In this document: in pieces, positions 28,738-38,332 of the stretch
Numbering within the stretch: the first letter of the stretch is position 1
Layout: each line of letters begins with the position of its first letter
NCBI RefSeq assembly: GCF_000266905.1
Contig: NC_018027.1
Location: forward strand, 806,001 to 870,000
Direction: 5' to 3'
DNA: 64,000 bases
DNA from: Mycolicibacterium chubuense NBB4
GTDB taxonomy: Bacteria > Actinomycetota > Actinomycetes > Mycobacteriales > Mycobacteriaceae
Notes under the pieces: generated by a model
Seen by the model: only the letters and a program-made list of their open reading frames with translations
What the model was told of the DNA's origin: nothing
The model's database searches: none
Position numbers and translations under genes: made by a program

Positions 28738-31389
28738 TCAGCCGGGCGCCCACAGCGGCGTGGTCAGCCTCAGGTCGCCGATGGGCTCCTCGGCAGGCCG
28801 CGTCAGCCGTACCGCGTACATGCCCGGCTCGAGGCTCGCAGTCGGGATGTCGAGCCGCCCGAACCCGTCGCGTTTGCCGACGGCGACCACGGTGCCGTCC
28901 CGGTCGAGCAGTTCGGCGGTGACGGGCAGCTCGGCCAGTCCGTCGGCGGCCACCGAGATCGACTCCCCGATCAGGGTGCCGAACGACGGCGGCTCGGCGG
29001 CCAACTCGACGCCGAAGTGCATCGTCGGGTCAGGCCATGGGATCGGGTCGCGAATCGCCCACCACGGTGGCAGCACCTCGTAGGTGGGCAGGTCTGCGAT
29101 CTGGATCCGCGGGTCCGCCGTCATCGTGATGCCCAGGACGTAGCGGGTCTGCTCCGACGCGGAGATCTTCAGGTAGCAGTTGGTCCGTTCGGGCGGCCGC
29201 AGAGTGATCGAACGCCTCGACTCGTGCCTCTGCAACTCGCGGCGTCCGTCGTCGTACAGCGTGGCGGTCACCGGTTTGTCCGACGTGATGGTCACCAGGG
29301 GGACACGCTTGCCGTCCGCCCTGGGCACCGGGAACCAGAAGTAATCGCTGTCGACGACCACCGTGACGTTGTTCGGAAACGTCGGTGACGCGATCAGCTG
29401 CCGGTGCAGCGTGAGCGCGAACACGCCGGGCCCGTGCCCCAGATAGATGTCGAGCGGTGTGCGGACGAAGCGCAGCGGGGTCGCGGTGTCGAAGGAATTG
29501 TTGGGCTCGAACCGGTCCACTTCGAGAGGCTCTGCGGTGCAGGCCACTTCGAGGTTGTAGGCGGTGAGCCCGATGGCTCGGACCCGCACCAGGTACTTGC
29601 CGTCGGGCAGCACGCCGCGACCGCGGATCACGCCGTCGCCGTAGGTGATCTCGAAGCGGTCGCCGTCCGTGTCCTCGACCCCGACGACGCTGTCCCCGGA
29701 CGAGTCGATGACATCGAGGAAGAGGTCGGCGATCCGGTCGTAGTAGTCGACCGTGATCGCCACCGAGGTGTACTCGTCGAGCTGGAGAGACCAGAAGTCG
29801 ATGTCGTGATCATTTCTGGCCGCCGACAACGAATCCCACCGCGGCGCGAACACGCCGGGCCGCACCTCGATCAACGGCTCGGCCGCCGAGGGGTCGTCAC
29901 CGGCGTCGAACCAATCCGGCAGTTGCGAATTCAGGGCCGCCTTCACCGCGGCGTAGGCGTCCAGCCCCTTGGTGACCCGCCCCTGACCGTCCCAGCCGCT
30001 GTCGATCAGCAGGCGCCCGACGTCCGAATTCGACAGCGAGGGCGCCACGGCGCGCATCATCGCCGCCGTGCCGGCGACCAGCGGCGCGGAGAACGAGGTG
30101 CCGCTGGGCCGTGAACCGCGGGGATTGTCCCCGTCGGGCATCACGGGAATCTTGGTTCCCGGCGCCCAGAGGGCCACCGACGACCCGTAGTTCGACCAGT
30201 CCGCCGCCGACACGTTGTCCTTGTCGAGCGCGCCGACGGTGAGGACGCCGGGCGTGCGGGTGGCAGGACGAATCCACTCGTCGGGCAGCTCCTTCCCGTC
30301 GTTGCCCGCCGACGCGATCATCACCACACCGTTGTCGGCGGCGAACTGGAATGCGTTGACCCAGTCGGTATCCGGGAAGAACAGGCCCTCCCAGACGGTG
30401 GTCGTGATGCCGAAGCTCATGTTCACCACGTCGATCCCCCAGGCCGCGCAGATGCGGATACCGCGCATGATCGCGTCGAGGTCGTCGGCCTTCATCAACA
30501 GCGGCCACGCCACCGATCCACCCGAGCCGGCGGCGCCGCGCCCGTTGTCCACCGTCGCTGCCGCGGCGCTGGCGGTCTTGGTGCCGTGCCACCCTTTCGC
30601 AGAGCGTCCCCCGATGTTCCTGCTGTCGTCGGCGGCGTTGATCGCCAGGAAGCCGCGGTCGAAGTCGGACGCCGATTGCCCGGACGGAATCAGCGGAGCG
30701 CCGGTGGAATCCACCCAGAAGCCGTTGTCCATGATCGCGAGCATGGTGAACGACGTGTCGGTGCCGGCGAGGCGGTACGAGTCCACGAGTTGCCAGGCGT
30801 CGACGATCCGCGAGCGTGTCACGAACGGTTGCCATTGCATCGGATCGGGGCCGGGTGGTTTCTTGACGTCCTCCCGGATCGTGTCCAACGGCAGCGCGGT
30901 CGGGTCGGCCAGATGGTTCAAGCCGACGGAGCCGTCGGGCAGCCCGAGCGACAGCGCGGCCACGGACACCGACGCGGCCATCGTCGAGGAGAACGTCAGG
31001 CGTCCTCGTACCGATGCCCGGTCGGTGATCTGCCCGAGGAGATTCACCGCGTCCGGTACTTCGGGCGGTTCGGTGAACGAGACCTTGATGCTGTGTGTCG
31101 GCGCGTCGGCCTCGCTGGGCCGACGCCCGGAGCGTGCCAGCCGGGCGGGCGGTGGCGGCAGCGGCCGAGGGGGGATCATCGTGCCGCCCAGACGCTCCAC
31201 CAGGTACTCCACCGCCTCCGGGTACTCGGAGCTGACCAGGATCTCGTTCTCCGCAAAGACGGCGGGTGCCGTCTCCGAGCCGTCGAGGTGCATGGCCCCG
31301 GCCCTCGACACCCGGTCTGTGGACCGCAGGTGCGCCGTCTTGGCGGCGAACGAGTACGGCCGCACGAATTCTTCGGGGATGTTCACCAT
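28738..31389 (-). CDS. Subtilisin-like serine protease (S8) with C-terminal beta domains
   Basis: An 883-aa S8 peptidase. The catalytic triad is visible: Asp221 (LAIMDNGFW), His268 (KGWHGTKTAS) and Ser432 (SGTSFSAPLVAGTAAMM), with the oxyanion Asn363 (ASAGNDG). Before it is a 190-residue N-terminal region and after about 520 an all-beta tail with repeated DxDRFE/DRFEPNNSF segments, resembling prepeptidase C-terminal type domains. There is no signal peptide or hydrophobic anchor, which is unusual for a subtilase. Its start is ATG 31389. The upstream 74 bp contain no other gene. Substrate unknown; a housekeeping or intracellular role is an inference. Confidence 0.85.
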   Translation of the reverse strand: MVNIPEEFVRPYSFAAKTAHLRSTDRVSRAGAMHLDGSETAPAVFAENEILVSSEYPEAVEYLVERLGGTMIPPRPLPPPPARLARSGRRPSEADAPTHSIKVSFTEPPEVPDAVNLLGQITDRASVRGRLTFSSTMAASVSVAALSLGLPDGSVGLNHLADPTALPLDTIREDVKKPPGPDPMQWQPFVTRSRIVDAWQLVDSYRLAGTDTSFTMLAIMDNGFWVDSTGAPLIPSGQSASDFDRGFLAINAADDSRNIGGRSAKGWHGTKTASAAAATVDNGRGAAGSGGSVAWPLLMKADDLDAIMRGIRICAAWGIDVVNMSFGITTTVWEGLFFPDTDWVNAFQFAADNGVVMIASAGNDGKELPDEWIRPATRTPGVLTVGALDKDNVSAADWSNYGSSVALWAPGTKIPVMPDGDNPRGSRPSGTSFSAPLVAGTAAMMRAVAPSLSNSDVGRLLIDSGWDGQGRVTKGLDAYAAVKAALNSQLPDWFDAGDDPSAAEPLIEVRPGVFAPRWDSLSAARNDHDIDFWSLQLDEYTSVAITVDYYDRIADLFLDVIDSSGDSVVGVEDTDGDRFEITYGDGVIRGRGVLPDGKYLVRVRAIGLTAYNLEVACTAEPLEVDRFEPNNSFDTATPLRFVRTPLDIYLGHGPGVFALTLHRQLIASPTFPNNVTVVVDSDYFWFPVPRADGKRVPLVTITSDKPVTATLYDDGRRELQRHESRRSITLRPPERTNCYLKISASEQTRYVLGITMTADPRIQIADLPTYEVLPPWWAIRDPIPWPDPTMHFGVELAAEPPSFGTLIGESISVAADGLAELPVTAELLDRDGTVVAVGKRDGFGRLDIPTASLEPGMYAVRLTRPAEEPIGDLRLTTPLWAPG

Positions 31390-31463
31390 GACGGGCCCGC
31401 CCTTCGTGTGAAAGCTGTCCGCTGAGGGTGACAGCGCACGGGCGCGTCCGATTGCGTAGTGGA

Positions 31464-33803
31464 CTACCTGACTTGGGCGAGCCAGGTGAAGAACTCGTCG
31501 GCGCAGAACACCGGCTTGCCGAACTCCTGGGCCTTGCGGGCCTTGCCCGACTGCGTGCCGGCCTCGGCCGTCACGAGCACGTCGCAGCGGGTCTTGCTCA
31601 CCGACTTCACCGGCGTCAGTCCCGCCGACTTCGCGAGCTGCTCCATCTCCCAGCGCTCCACGACCCGGCCCGCCGCGTCCTGCGCCGTACCCGTGAAGCA
31701 GATCCGGGCGCCGGGCGTCAGGGCGTCGTCGAGAGAATGCCGGCTCGCGGGAGTGAGGTCACCGGCGATATCGCATCCGAGCAACGTCTCCGCTTCCCGG
31801 AGCCGGGTGAGCACCTCGTCGGTGACGGGCACCCGCGCCGCGGCCGCGCGCAGCTGATCGGCCACCGACCGTCGCGCGGCCGCATCCACCGGCGAGTCCA
31901 GGTGTCGATGCCCGCGGGCGCCCAGCAGTACCGGGCCGACCTCCTGGCTGATCCGCAGCAGCGCGGACAGACCGGGCAGATGATCGGCCGCCGGTGTGGA
32001 CACCGACGGGTCGCGGCTGACCAGAAGTCCCGACTGCTCGACGGAATCGGGTTCGTCGAAGGCCGACGACCCCGCCTCGACCTCGGCACCGTCGTGTGCC
32101 GCCAGCGCCGAGCGGGCCCGCTCCAGCGCGGTGCGGCCGGTCACCCGCGCACCCCGCAGCTCGACCCCCAGCGGCATCGCGGTCACATGACCGAGTCGCT
32201 TGAGCTCGAAGTCGATCAGGCCGAGCTGCTCGTCGACCCCGGCGCCCACCGGCGTGCAGCCCGCGAGCATCGGGGCGATCACCGCCCACGCCTCCCGCAG
32301 CGTCGGCGCCAGCAGCACATCGGCCACCGTGATACCGAAAGCCGTTCGCGCGTCGGCGAGATCGCGTTGCGGGTTGATCAGCGTCGACACCGCCGTGCCG
32401 TCGTCGAACGCGACCGCGAGCTCGACGGGCCGCGGCCGCGACATCCGGCCCTCTTCCCCGACCGTCAGCATGCCGATCGCGCAGTACCGTCGCGCCTGAG
32501 ATGCCGGTGCCGCGCTGCGCAGGAATCGGGCGATGCGCCGGTCGGTCTTCAGATCTTTGGGCAGCACAGGCCTTTTCAGCACCAACCCGGCCAGAGAGGT
32601 GCAGCGACTCAGCGCCACGTAGAGCTGTCCCGTGGAGAACATGCCACCGGTGAGGTCGACGACGAGCCGGTCCAGCGTCTGGCCCTGGCTCTTGTGGATC
32701 GTGATCGCCCAGGCCAGTTTGAACGGCAATTGCGTGTAGGACCCGATGACCTCGCGTGTCAGGGAGGACCCCGAGACGACGGGGCGGGTGGCCTCCCAGG
32801 TGTAGGGCGCGACGTCGGCCACTGTTCCGTCGGCGAACTCGACCACGACCACGGCGCCGTAGCGGTCGTAGTCGACACCGACCACCCGCCCGAGGGTGCC
32901 GTTCACCCAGCGGTCGGCCTGGTCGTTGTTGAGCATCATCACCTGCGCGCCGACCTTGAACCGCAGCGTCTCCTCGACGGGCGGCTCGAACAGCGACAGG
33001 TCTCCCGACGCGCGGGCGTGATGGACCATCTCGTCGCCGGGCAGCCGTTCCAGCCGCTGCCGGTTGCGCGCGGTCACCAGCCGGTTCGTCGGCGCCAGCG
33101 TCAGCCAGAACTCGTCCACAGGCGGCACGAAGTCGGCGTCGGCACGGGCGTTGAGCTGCTCCTGCGCGTGCCCCAGCAGCACCCCTTCGCGAATCTCGTT
33201 GAGAATGGCCGTCATTCGATCGTCCCCGAGCTGGCGGAACACCGTCGTCAGCGACACCGTGGGGAAGTCCTCGCGGCGGAAGGAGTGTGCGGAGAAGAAG
33301 TACGGCGTCTCGTAGGTCGTCGTGAAATGGCCCGCCTCGTGCTCGCTGACCACCGGCGGCAGCTGATAGAGATCACCGACCAGGACGATCTGCACGCCTC
33401 CGAACGGGGTGCCCGGCGCGGGCCCGAAGCGTTCGAGTGCGGCGGCGACCATGTCGAACATGTCCGCGCGGACCATCGAGGCCTCGTCGATGATCAGCGT
33501 CTGCAGCCCCGCCAGGGTCTTGGTGAACCGGCCGGGCCGGTACTGCCCGCCGCGGATGTCGTCGAGCGTGGTCGTGGTGCGGAACCCGAACAGCCGGTGG
33601 ATCGTGTAGCCGTCGACGTTCAGCGCGGCGATGCCCGTCGGCGCCACCACGACGACGGTGCGGTCGGTGCCGGCCATGAAGCGGCGGATCAGGGTGGATT
33701 TGCCGGTGCCGGCCTTGCCCGTCAGGAAGAGGTGCTCACCGCCGGCGAGCAGGTCCAGCGCGTGGCGGAACTCGTCGGTGAGGACGATCCCGTCGAGCGT
33801 CAT
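31464..33803 (-). CDS. PIF1-like helicase with exonuclease-like middle and C-terminal BRCT domain
   Basis: A 779-aa multidomain protein. Residues 1-440 form a Pif1/RecD-like helicase: Walker A GKAGTGKST (29-37), PTGIAA, Walker B LIIDEASM (D106, E107), GDLYQLPPV, and late motifs AITIHKSQGQTL and YVALSRCTS. A segment near 480-600 resembles a DnaQ-type nuclease fold (AFDDGTAVSTLINPQRDL, then DVLLAPTLREAW) but lacks the usual DxE catalytic pair, so it may be inactive. The C-terminus (about 690-779, RICFTGT...KSVSKTRCDVLVTAEAGTQSGKARKAQEFGKPVF) is a BRCT domain. Start ATG 33803 fits the family start MTLDGIVLTDEF. Roles in DNA repair or replication-fork handling are inferred. Confidence 0.85.
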   Translation of the reverse strand: MTLDGIVLTDEFRHALDLLAGGEHLFLTGKAGTGKSTLIRRFMAGTDRTVVVVAPTGIAALNVDGYTIHRLFGFRTTTTLDDIRGGQYRPGRFTKTLAGLQTLIIDEASMVRADMFDMVAAALERFGPAPGTPFGGVQIVLVGDLYQLPPVVSEHEAGHFTTTYETPYFFSAHSFRREDFPTVSLTTVFRQLGDDRMTAILNEIREGVLLGHAQEQLNARADADFVPPVDEFWLTLAPTNRLVTARNRQRLERLPGDEMVHHARASGDLSLFEPPVEETLRFKVGAQVMMLNNDQADRWVNGTLGRVVGVDYDRYGAVVVVEFADGTVADVAPYTWEATRPVVSGSSLTREVIGSYTQLPFKLAWAITIHKSQGQTLDRLVVDLTGGMFSTGQLYVALSRCTSLAGLVLKRPVLPKDLKTDRRIARFLRSAAPASQARRYCAIGMLTVGEEGRMSRPRPVELAVAFDDGTAVSTLINPQRDLADARTAFGITVADVLLAPTLREAWAVIAPMLAGCTPVGAGVDEQLGLIDFELKRLGHVTAMPLGVELRGARVTGRTALERARSALAAHDGAEVEAGSSAFDEPDSVEQSGLLVSRDPSVSTPAADHLPGLSALLRISQEVGPVLLGARGHRHLDSPVDAAARRSVADQLRAAAARVPVTDEVLTRLREAETLLGCDIAGDLTPASRHSLDDALTPGARICFTGTAQDAAGRVVERWEMEQLAKSAGLTPVKSVSKTRCDVLVTAEAGTQSGKARKAQEFGKPVFCADEFFTWLAQVR

Positions 33804-33823
33804 GGACGCCCAGGATAGCGGCG

Positions 33824-33886
33824 CCGAGATTGCATTCTCTGCGGGATTCGGGCCCGGAATTGCGCGTGGAATGCAAGTTCGGCGGG
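33824..33886. repeat. Intergenic palindromic repeat, copy 1
   Basis: Arms CCGAGATTGCATTC (33824-33837) and GAATGCAAGTTCGG (33869-33882) form an imperfect inverted repeat (12 of 14). The 25-bp segment 33862-33886, including the right arm, is identical to one at 48689-48713. It lies between tandem minus-strand genes, shares only the arms with the other copy while the loops differ, and has no T-tract. Confidence 0.75.
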
Positions 33887-34570
33887 TCAGCGGCCGTTGC
33901 GCCAGGCGCGCCAGCCGCGGTGGGCGGCGAAGGCGCCCGCCACCGCCGTCATCGACCAGACGACGATCGCCGTGATCAGCAGCGGCAGCGAGAACTCGCC
34001 CAACGTCGAGCCCAGCGCCGTGTAGGCGAACGCCTTGGGCGCCGACCCGATGAAGGCGCCGACCGCCAGCTGCCACAACGGGACCCCGAACGCCCCGAAC
34101 GCATACGACGCCAGCGCGTCGTTGATGCCCGGCACGAAGCGCTGGCCGACCACCGCCCACAGCCCGGCCCGGACGATGAGCCCGTCGACCCTGTCAGCGC
34201 GGTCGGGCCCCAGCAGCGCCCGGGCGCTGCCGCGGCCGGCCCGGCGGCCCGCGAAGCCGGTCAGCACCGCCGATCCGACCGTCGCCCCCAGCGTCACGAA
34301 CGTCCCCAGGACCGGGCCGAACAGGAACCCGCTGCCGCCGGCCAGCAGCGGACCGGGCACCAGCAGCGCCCCGAGGACCGACGACACCAGCACGTACGTC
34401 AGCGGGGCGAAGGGACCCGTCGAGCGGACCAGTTCGCGGACCGCATTCACGTCGATGACGCGCTCGATGGCCGTCAGGTAGAACAGCACGGCCAAACCCG
34501 CCGCGAGCAGCGCCAACCGCAGAACGTGGCGGCGCCGCGACGTCTCGGGAGTGCCTTCGCCGTCAACCAT
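33887..34570 (-). CDS. TVP38/TMEM64 (VTT/SNARE-associated) membrane protein
   Basis: A 227-aa membrane protein of the DedA-like VTT/TMEM64 family. It has a first helix VLRLALLAAGLAVLFYLTA, then the domain core: GPFAPLTYVLVSSVLGALLVPGPLLAGGSGFLFGP, FGAFGVPLWQLAVGAFIGSAPKAFAYTALGS. These proteins act in lipid scrambling or membrane homeostasis. The ATG 34570 is divergent from the next operon (40 bp gap). Confidence 0.85.
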   Translation of the reverse strand: MVDGEGTPETSRRRHVLRLALLAAGLAVLFYLTAIERVIDVNAVRELVRSTGPFAPLTYVLVSSVLGALLVPGPLLAGGSGFLFGPVLGTFVTLGATVGSAVLTGFAGRRAGRGSARALLGPDRADRVDGLIVRAGLWAVVGQRFVPGINDALASYAFGAFGVPLWQLAVGAFIGSAPKAFAYTALGSTLGEFSLPLLITAIVVWSMTAVAGAFAAHRGWRAWRNGR

Positions 34571-34610
34571 GCCGATCGCAATCCTGCCGCACGCGGCTAC
34601 CGTGGCAGCC

Positions 34611-35225
34611 GTGAGTGTGACGGTGGGGGAGCTGACCGGGACCGAGCGAGCGGTGCTGCTCGTGCTGATGACCGAGTCGCGGCCCGTGTCCAACCCGGAG
34701 CTGGCCGTCCTCGGCCCGGCGCTGGACAAACCCGGCCGTGACAAGCTCAACCGGCTGGGCCTGATCGAGTCGGACCGCGTCCAGGGCCGCTTCGTCCACG
34801 AGCTCACCGACCGCGGCTGGCGGCTGTGCCGCGACATCGTCGACGCCGGTCCGCCGCCGCGTTCGACCGGCCCGGCCAAGACGCTCTACACCGTGCTGGG
34901 TTCGCTGGGCCGCTACCTGCAGCGCGAGCAGCTGAGCCTGGCCGACCTGTTCTGGCCCGCTGCCGAGGAGACCGTCGAGGACCGCGTCCGCGCGGCGTAC
35001 ACCCGGTTGGCGCCGCGCCCCGGCGGCTGGGTGCGGCTGAGCCGGCTGCGCGCCGAACTCGACGATCCGCGCGGCGACGTCGACAGCGCGCTCACGGCGC
35101 TGCACGGCAGCCGCGGCATCAGCGTGATCCCCGAAGAGGACCAGAAGGAGCTGACGGCCGAGGACCGTGCCGCGGCAGTGGTGATCGGGGACCGGCCCAA
35201 GCATCTGATCGCGATCGAGGCGTGA
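34611..35225 (+). CDS. Uncharacterised winged-helix-like protein, partner of the dual ATPase
   Basis: A 204-aa protein with no clear family. Its first third looks like a winged-helix domain (TERAVLLVLMTESRPVSNPELAVLG, then RDKLNRLGLIES, ELTDRGWRLCRDI), and a second wHTH-like unit follows at about 125-190 (VRAAYTRLAPRPGGWVRLSRLRAEL, DVDSALTALHGSRGISVIPEED). GTG 34611 is chosen for a leaderless -10 box TACCGT 7 nt upstream; GTG 34617 is possible. The stop overlaps the next ATG by 1 nt (TGATG), so the two proteins are co-translated and probably interact. Function unassigned. Confidence 0.75.
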   Translation: MSVTVGELTGTERAVLLVLMTESRPVSNPELAVLGPALDKPGRDKLNRLGLIESDRVQGRFVHELTDRGWRLCRDIVDAGPPPRSTGPAKTLYTVLGSLGRYLQREQLSLADLFWPAAEETVEDRVRAAYTRLAPRPGGWVRLSRLRAELDDPRGDVDSALTALHGSRGISVIPEEDQKELTAEDRAAAVVIGDRPKHLIAIEA

Positions 35226-38200
35226 TGGACCTTCTGCAGCGCGACGCGCTGGCCTCGCTGCGCCTGACGTGGGCGCCGACCGCCGACGACCTGTGGCGCC
35301 CGCAGGCCGCCACCCACGTGCGCGGGCTCAACGAGCACGCCGTCGACGACGTCATGGACGCGTTCGGCGATGCCCGGAGCGATCCGGCGTCGGCGCCGCT
35401 GGGCGTGGTGATCCGCGGGCCCGCGGGCTCGGGCAAGACGCACCTGCTCGGTCAGATCCGCGAGCGGGTGCAGGCCGAGGGCGGCTATTTCTTCGTCGTC
35501 GAGCTGCTCGACGCCGCGAGCTTCTGGCAGTCGGTGCGCAGCGGCATCCTCGAGAGCCTCGGCCGTCCCGGCGCGCAGCGCGAGACGCAGCTCAAGGACC
35601 TGCTGTGGGAGCTGTCGTCGATCGCGCACGTGTCGCGTGCCGACCGCCGCGCGATCATCGGCGACGACGACCTCGAACCCGAGACGCTGGACCGGTTCGT
35701 CACGGCCCTCGCGGGTGCGGCGAAAGAGACCGTGCGGCAATGCCATCAGACGTTGCGCGCGCTGGTGCTGCTCGGTGCGGCCGATTTCACCGCACACGAC
35801 ATCGGCGAGGCCCACCTGCAGGGCAGCGAGGAGTTCGGCGGGGACGACCGCGGCCACTGGGGGCTGCGCGCTGCGCCGGAGTCGGCGCAGGTGAGCGTCC
35901 GCGACATGTCGCGGCTGATCGCGCTGGCCGGACCCGCCGTGCTGGCGGTCGACCAGATCGACACGCTGCTGGCGCAGTCGGTGGCCGGCGGGGAGAGCGA
36001 CGGTGTGCTGGAGCAGGTCGCACACGGGTTGATGGCGCTGCGGCAGACGATGCGGCGCACGGTGCCGGTCGTCGCGTGCCTGCCCGCGGTGTGGGAGCGC
36101 ATCCGCGACCACGCGACCGCCAGTGTCGCCGACCGCTTCCGGGTGACGGGTGTGCTGGCGCCGCTGCCGACCGCCGACATCGGCCGCGCGATCCTCGAAC
36201 GCCGCTTCGTGGCGAGCTACGCGGCGAAGGGGTATGCGCCGCCCTACCCGAGCTGGCCGATTCTGCCCATCGCGTTCGACGAGGCGCCGTCCTACACCCC
36301 GCGACAACTCCTCATCCGGGCCGACACCCATGTGCGGGAGTGCCTCAAGCACGGCGAGGTCGTCGAACTCGCGCACCTGCGCGCCGATGCGCAGCCGACG
36401 TGGGACACGCAGTCCGGCAGCGGAAGTGATCTCCTCTCCACGGCACTGGACCGGCGCTTCCTGGAGTGCCGCCGCCGCGCGGTGCCCGGGGCCGCCCTCG
36501 ACCCCGAAGGCGAAGACGTGACGATGCCCGAGCTCCTCGGCGCGGCGCTGACGGCGTGGATCGCCGAATGTGACGGGGAGCAGACCTACGTGTGCGACCC
36601 GCCGCCGGGCGCGCACGTCGTGCTGCACGCCCGGCTGCGGCAGAGCCTCGACGCCGCAACCGACGACCAGCGGCACTGGGCGTTTCGCGCCATCGCCGCC
36701 TCCAACGCGCTGGCCGCGCAGAGCCGCATCCGCAAGGCCTTGACGGCTACGGGGTTGGTCCCGGGATCGGACCGCCGGCAGCTGTTCCTGCTGCGCAACA
36801 CTTCGTGGCCCACCGGGCCGAAGACCGCCGCGCTGCTCGACGAGGTGCACGCGGCGGGCGGGCGCACCCTACCGCTGTCCGACGACGACCTGCGGACGAT
36901 GATCGCGCTGCGGGACCTGTTGGCCGACAACGATCCCGAGCTCCCGGCCTGGCTGAGAGCCCGGCGCCCGGCACACGGACTGACCCTGCTGCGCGGTGCG
37001 CTGGGTGCCGACGGCGCCACGGTGCAGCCGGTCGCTCCGGAGCCGGAGCCCGAGCCCGCGGCCGATCCCGAGCCGGAGCCTTCGGCGGCGTTCGACGTGC
37101 CGGACGACGAGATCCCGCTGGGCCTGGACCTGCACACCCGCGAACCCGTCTCGATCGAACTGTCCGCGCTGCGCAAGCACATCGCGATCTTCGCGGGCTC
37201 CGGGTCGGGCAAGACCGTCCTGATCCGCCGCCTGGTCGAGGAGTGCGCGCTGCGGGGGGTGTCGTCGATCGTGCTGGACCCCAACAACGACCTGTCGCGG
37301 CTGGGCACGCAGTGGCCGGTGAAGCCGACCGGGTGGCGGCCGTCCGACGATCCGCGCGCTGCCGAATACCTGCAGGGCACCGAGGTGCGGATCTGGACGC
37401 CGCGCCGCTCGTCGGGCAGGCCCCTGGCGTTCCAGCCGCTGCCCGACTTCGCCAGCGTCCTCGACGACCACGACGAGTTCAACGACGCCGTCGAATCCGC
37501 GTGCGCAGCACTGGAACCGCGCGCGCTGATCGCCGGCCAGACGCAGAAGGCCAACCGCGCCCGGGCCGTCCTGCGAGAAGCCCTGCAGCAGTATGGAAGA
37601 ACGCCGGCACCGACGTTGCCGGGGTTCGTCGACATGCTCGCCGACCTGCCCGACGACACGAGCAATCTCGCCGATGCGCGCAAGATCGCCGGCAGCTTGG
37701 CGCAGGACCTGCGTGCGGCGATGGTCAACGATCCGCTGTTCGGCGGCGCGGGCGCGCCGGTCGATCCCGGTGTGCTGCTGACTCCGTCGGACGGCTACCG
37801 GGCCCGGGTGTCGGTGATCAGCATGATCGGCCTGTCGTCCGACGAGCAGCGGCAGGGTTTCGTCAACCAGTTGCAGATGGCGCTGTTCGCGTGGATCAAG
37901 CGCAACCCGGCCGGCGAGCGTCCACTCGGCGGGCTGCTGGTGATGGACGAGGCCCAAACACTGGCGCCCGCCAAGGGTTTCACCGCCTGCACCCGCAGCA
38001 CGCTCGCCCTGTCGTCGCAGGCCCGCAAGTACGGCCTCGGGCTGGTGTTCGCCACGCAGCATCCCAAGGGGCTGAACCTGCAGATCCCCGGCAACGCCGC
38101 CACGCAGTTCTACGGGCTGCTCAACGCGCCCGCCCAGATCGAGACGGCCCGCGAGATGGCGCGCGCCAAAGGCGGTTTGGTGCCCGACATCAGCCGGCTG

Positions 38201-38332
38201 AGCGCCGGCAACTTCTACGTCGCCACCGAGGGGGAGGCCTTCCACCGGATCGTCGCGCCCTGGTGCCTGTCGTATCACCCGTCGAGCCCACCGTCGGCCG
38301 AAGAGGTGCTCTCCCTGGCGGTTTCGGCGTGA
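35225..38332 (+). CDS. Two-headed P-loop protein: AAA ATPase joined to HerA/DUF87-type ATPase
   Basis: A 1035-aa protein with two nucleotide-binding halves. The N-terminal half carries Walker A GPAGSGKT (65-72) and a Walker B-like AVLAVDQID (D243), followed by a wHTH-like segment. After an acidic Pro-Glu linker (PEPEPEPAADPEPEPS, about 605-620) comes a HerA/FtsK-like half: Walker A AGSGSGKT (657-664), Walker B GGLLVMDEAQ (D908, E909), and VFATQHPKGL. HerA-type motors translocate DNA, often beside a nuclease such as NurA or Sir2. No known defence label (e.g. BREX, DISARM, HerA-Sir2) fits clearly, although the N-terminal half is reminiscent of PglY/BrxC. The upstream winged-helix protein overlaps by 1 nt, and the following gene by 4 nt. 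Confidence 0.8.
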   Translation: MDLLQRDALASLRLTWAPTADDLWRPQAATHVRGLNEHAVDDVMDAFGDARSDPASAPLGVVIRGPAGSGKTHLLGQIRERVQAEGGYFFVVELLDAASFWQSVRSGILESLGRPGAQRETQLKDLLWELSSIAHVSRADRRAIIGDDDLEPETLDRFVTALAGAAKETVRQCHQTLRALVLLGAADFTAHDIGEAHLQGSEEFGGDDRGHWGLRAAPESAQVSVRDMSRLIALAGPAVLAVDQIDTLLAQSVAGGESDGVLEQVAHGLMALRQTMRRTVPVVACLPAVWERIRDHATASVADRFRVTGVLAPLPTADIGRAILERRFVASYAAKGYAPPYPSWPILPIAFDEAPSYTPRQLLIRADTHVRECLKHGEVVELAHLRADAQPTWDTQSGSGSDLLSTALDRRFLECRRRAVPGAALDPEGEDVTMPELLGAALTAWIAECDGEQTYVCDPPPGAHVVLHARLRQSLDAATDDQRHWAFRAIAASNALAAQSRIRKALTATGLVPGSDRRQLFLLRNTSWPTGPKTAALLDEVHAAGGRTLPLSDDDLRTMIALRDLLADNDPELPAWLRARRPAHGLTLLRGALGADGATVQPVAPEPEPEPAADPEPEPSAAFDVPDDEIPLGLDLHTREPVSIELSALRKHIAIFAGSGSGKTVLIRRLVEECALRGVSSIVLDPNNDLSRLGTQWPVKPTGWRPSDDPRAAEYLQGTEVRIWTPRRSSGRPLAFQPLPDFASVLDDHDEFNDAVESACAALEPRALIAGQTQKANRARAVLREALQQYGRTPAPTLPGFVDMLADLPDDTSNLADARKIAGSLAQDLRAAMVNDPLFGGAGAPVDPGVLLTPSDGYRARVSVISMIGLSSDEQRQGFVNQLQMALFAWIKRNPAGERPLGGLLVMDEAQTLAPAKGFTACTRSTLALSSQARKYGLGLVFATQHPKGLNLQIPGNAATQFYGLLNAPAQIETAREMARAKGGLVPDISRLSAGNFYVATEGEAFHRIVAPWCLSYHPSSPPSAEEVLSLAVSA

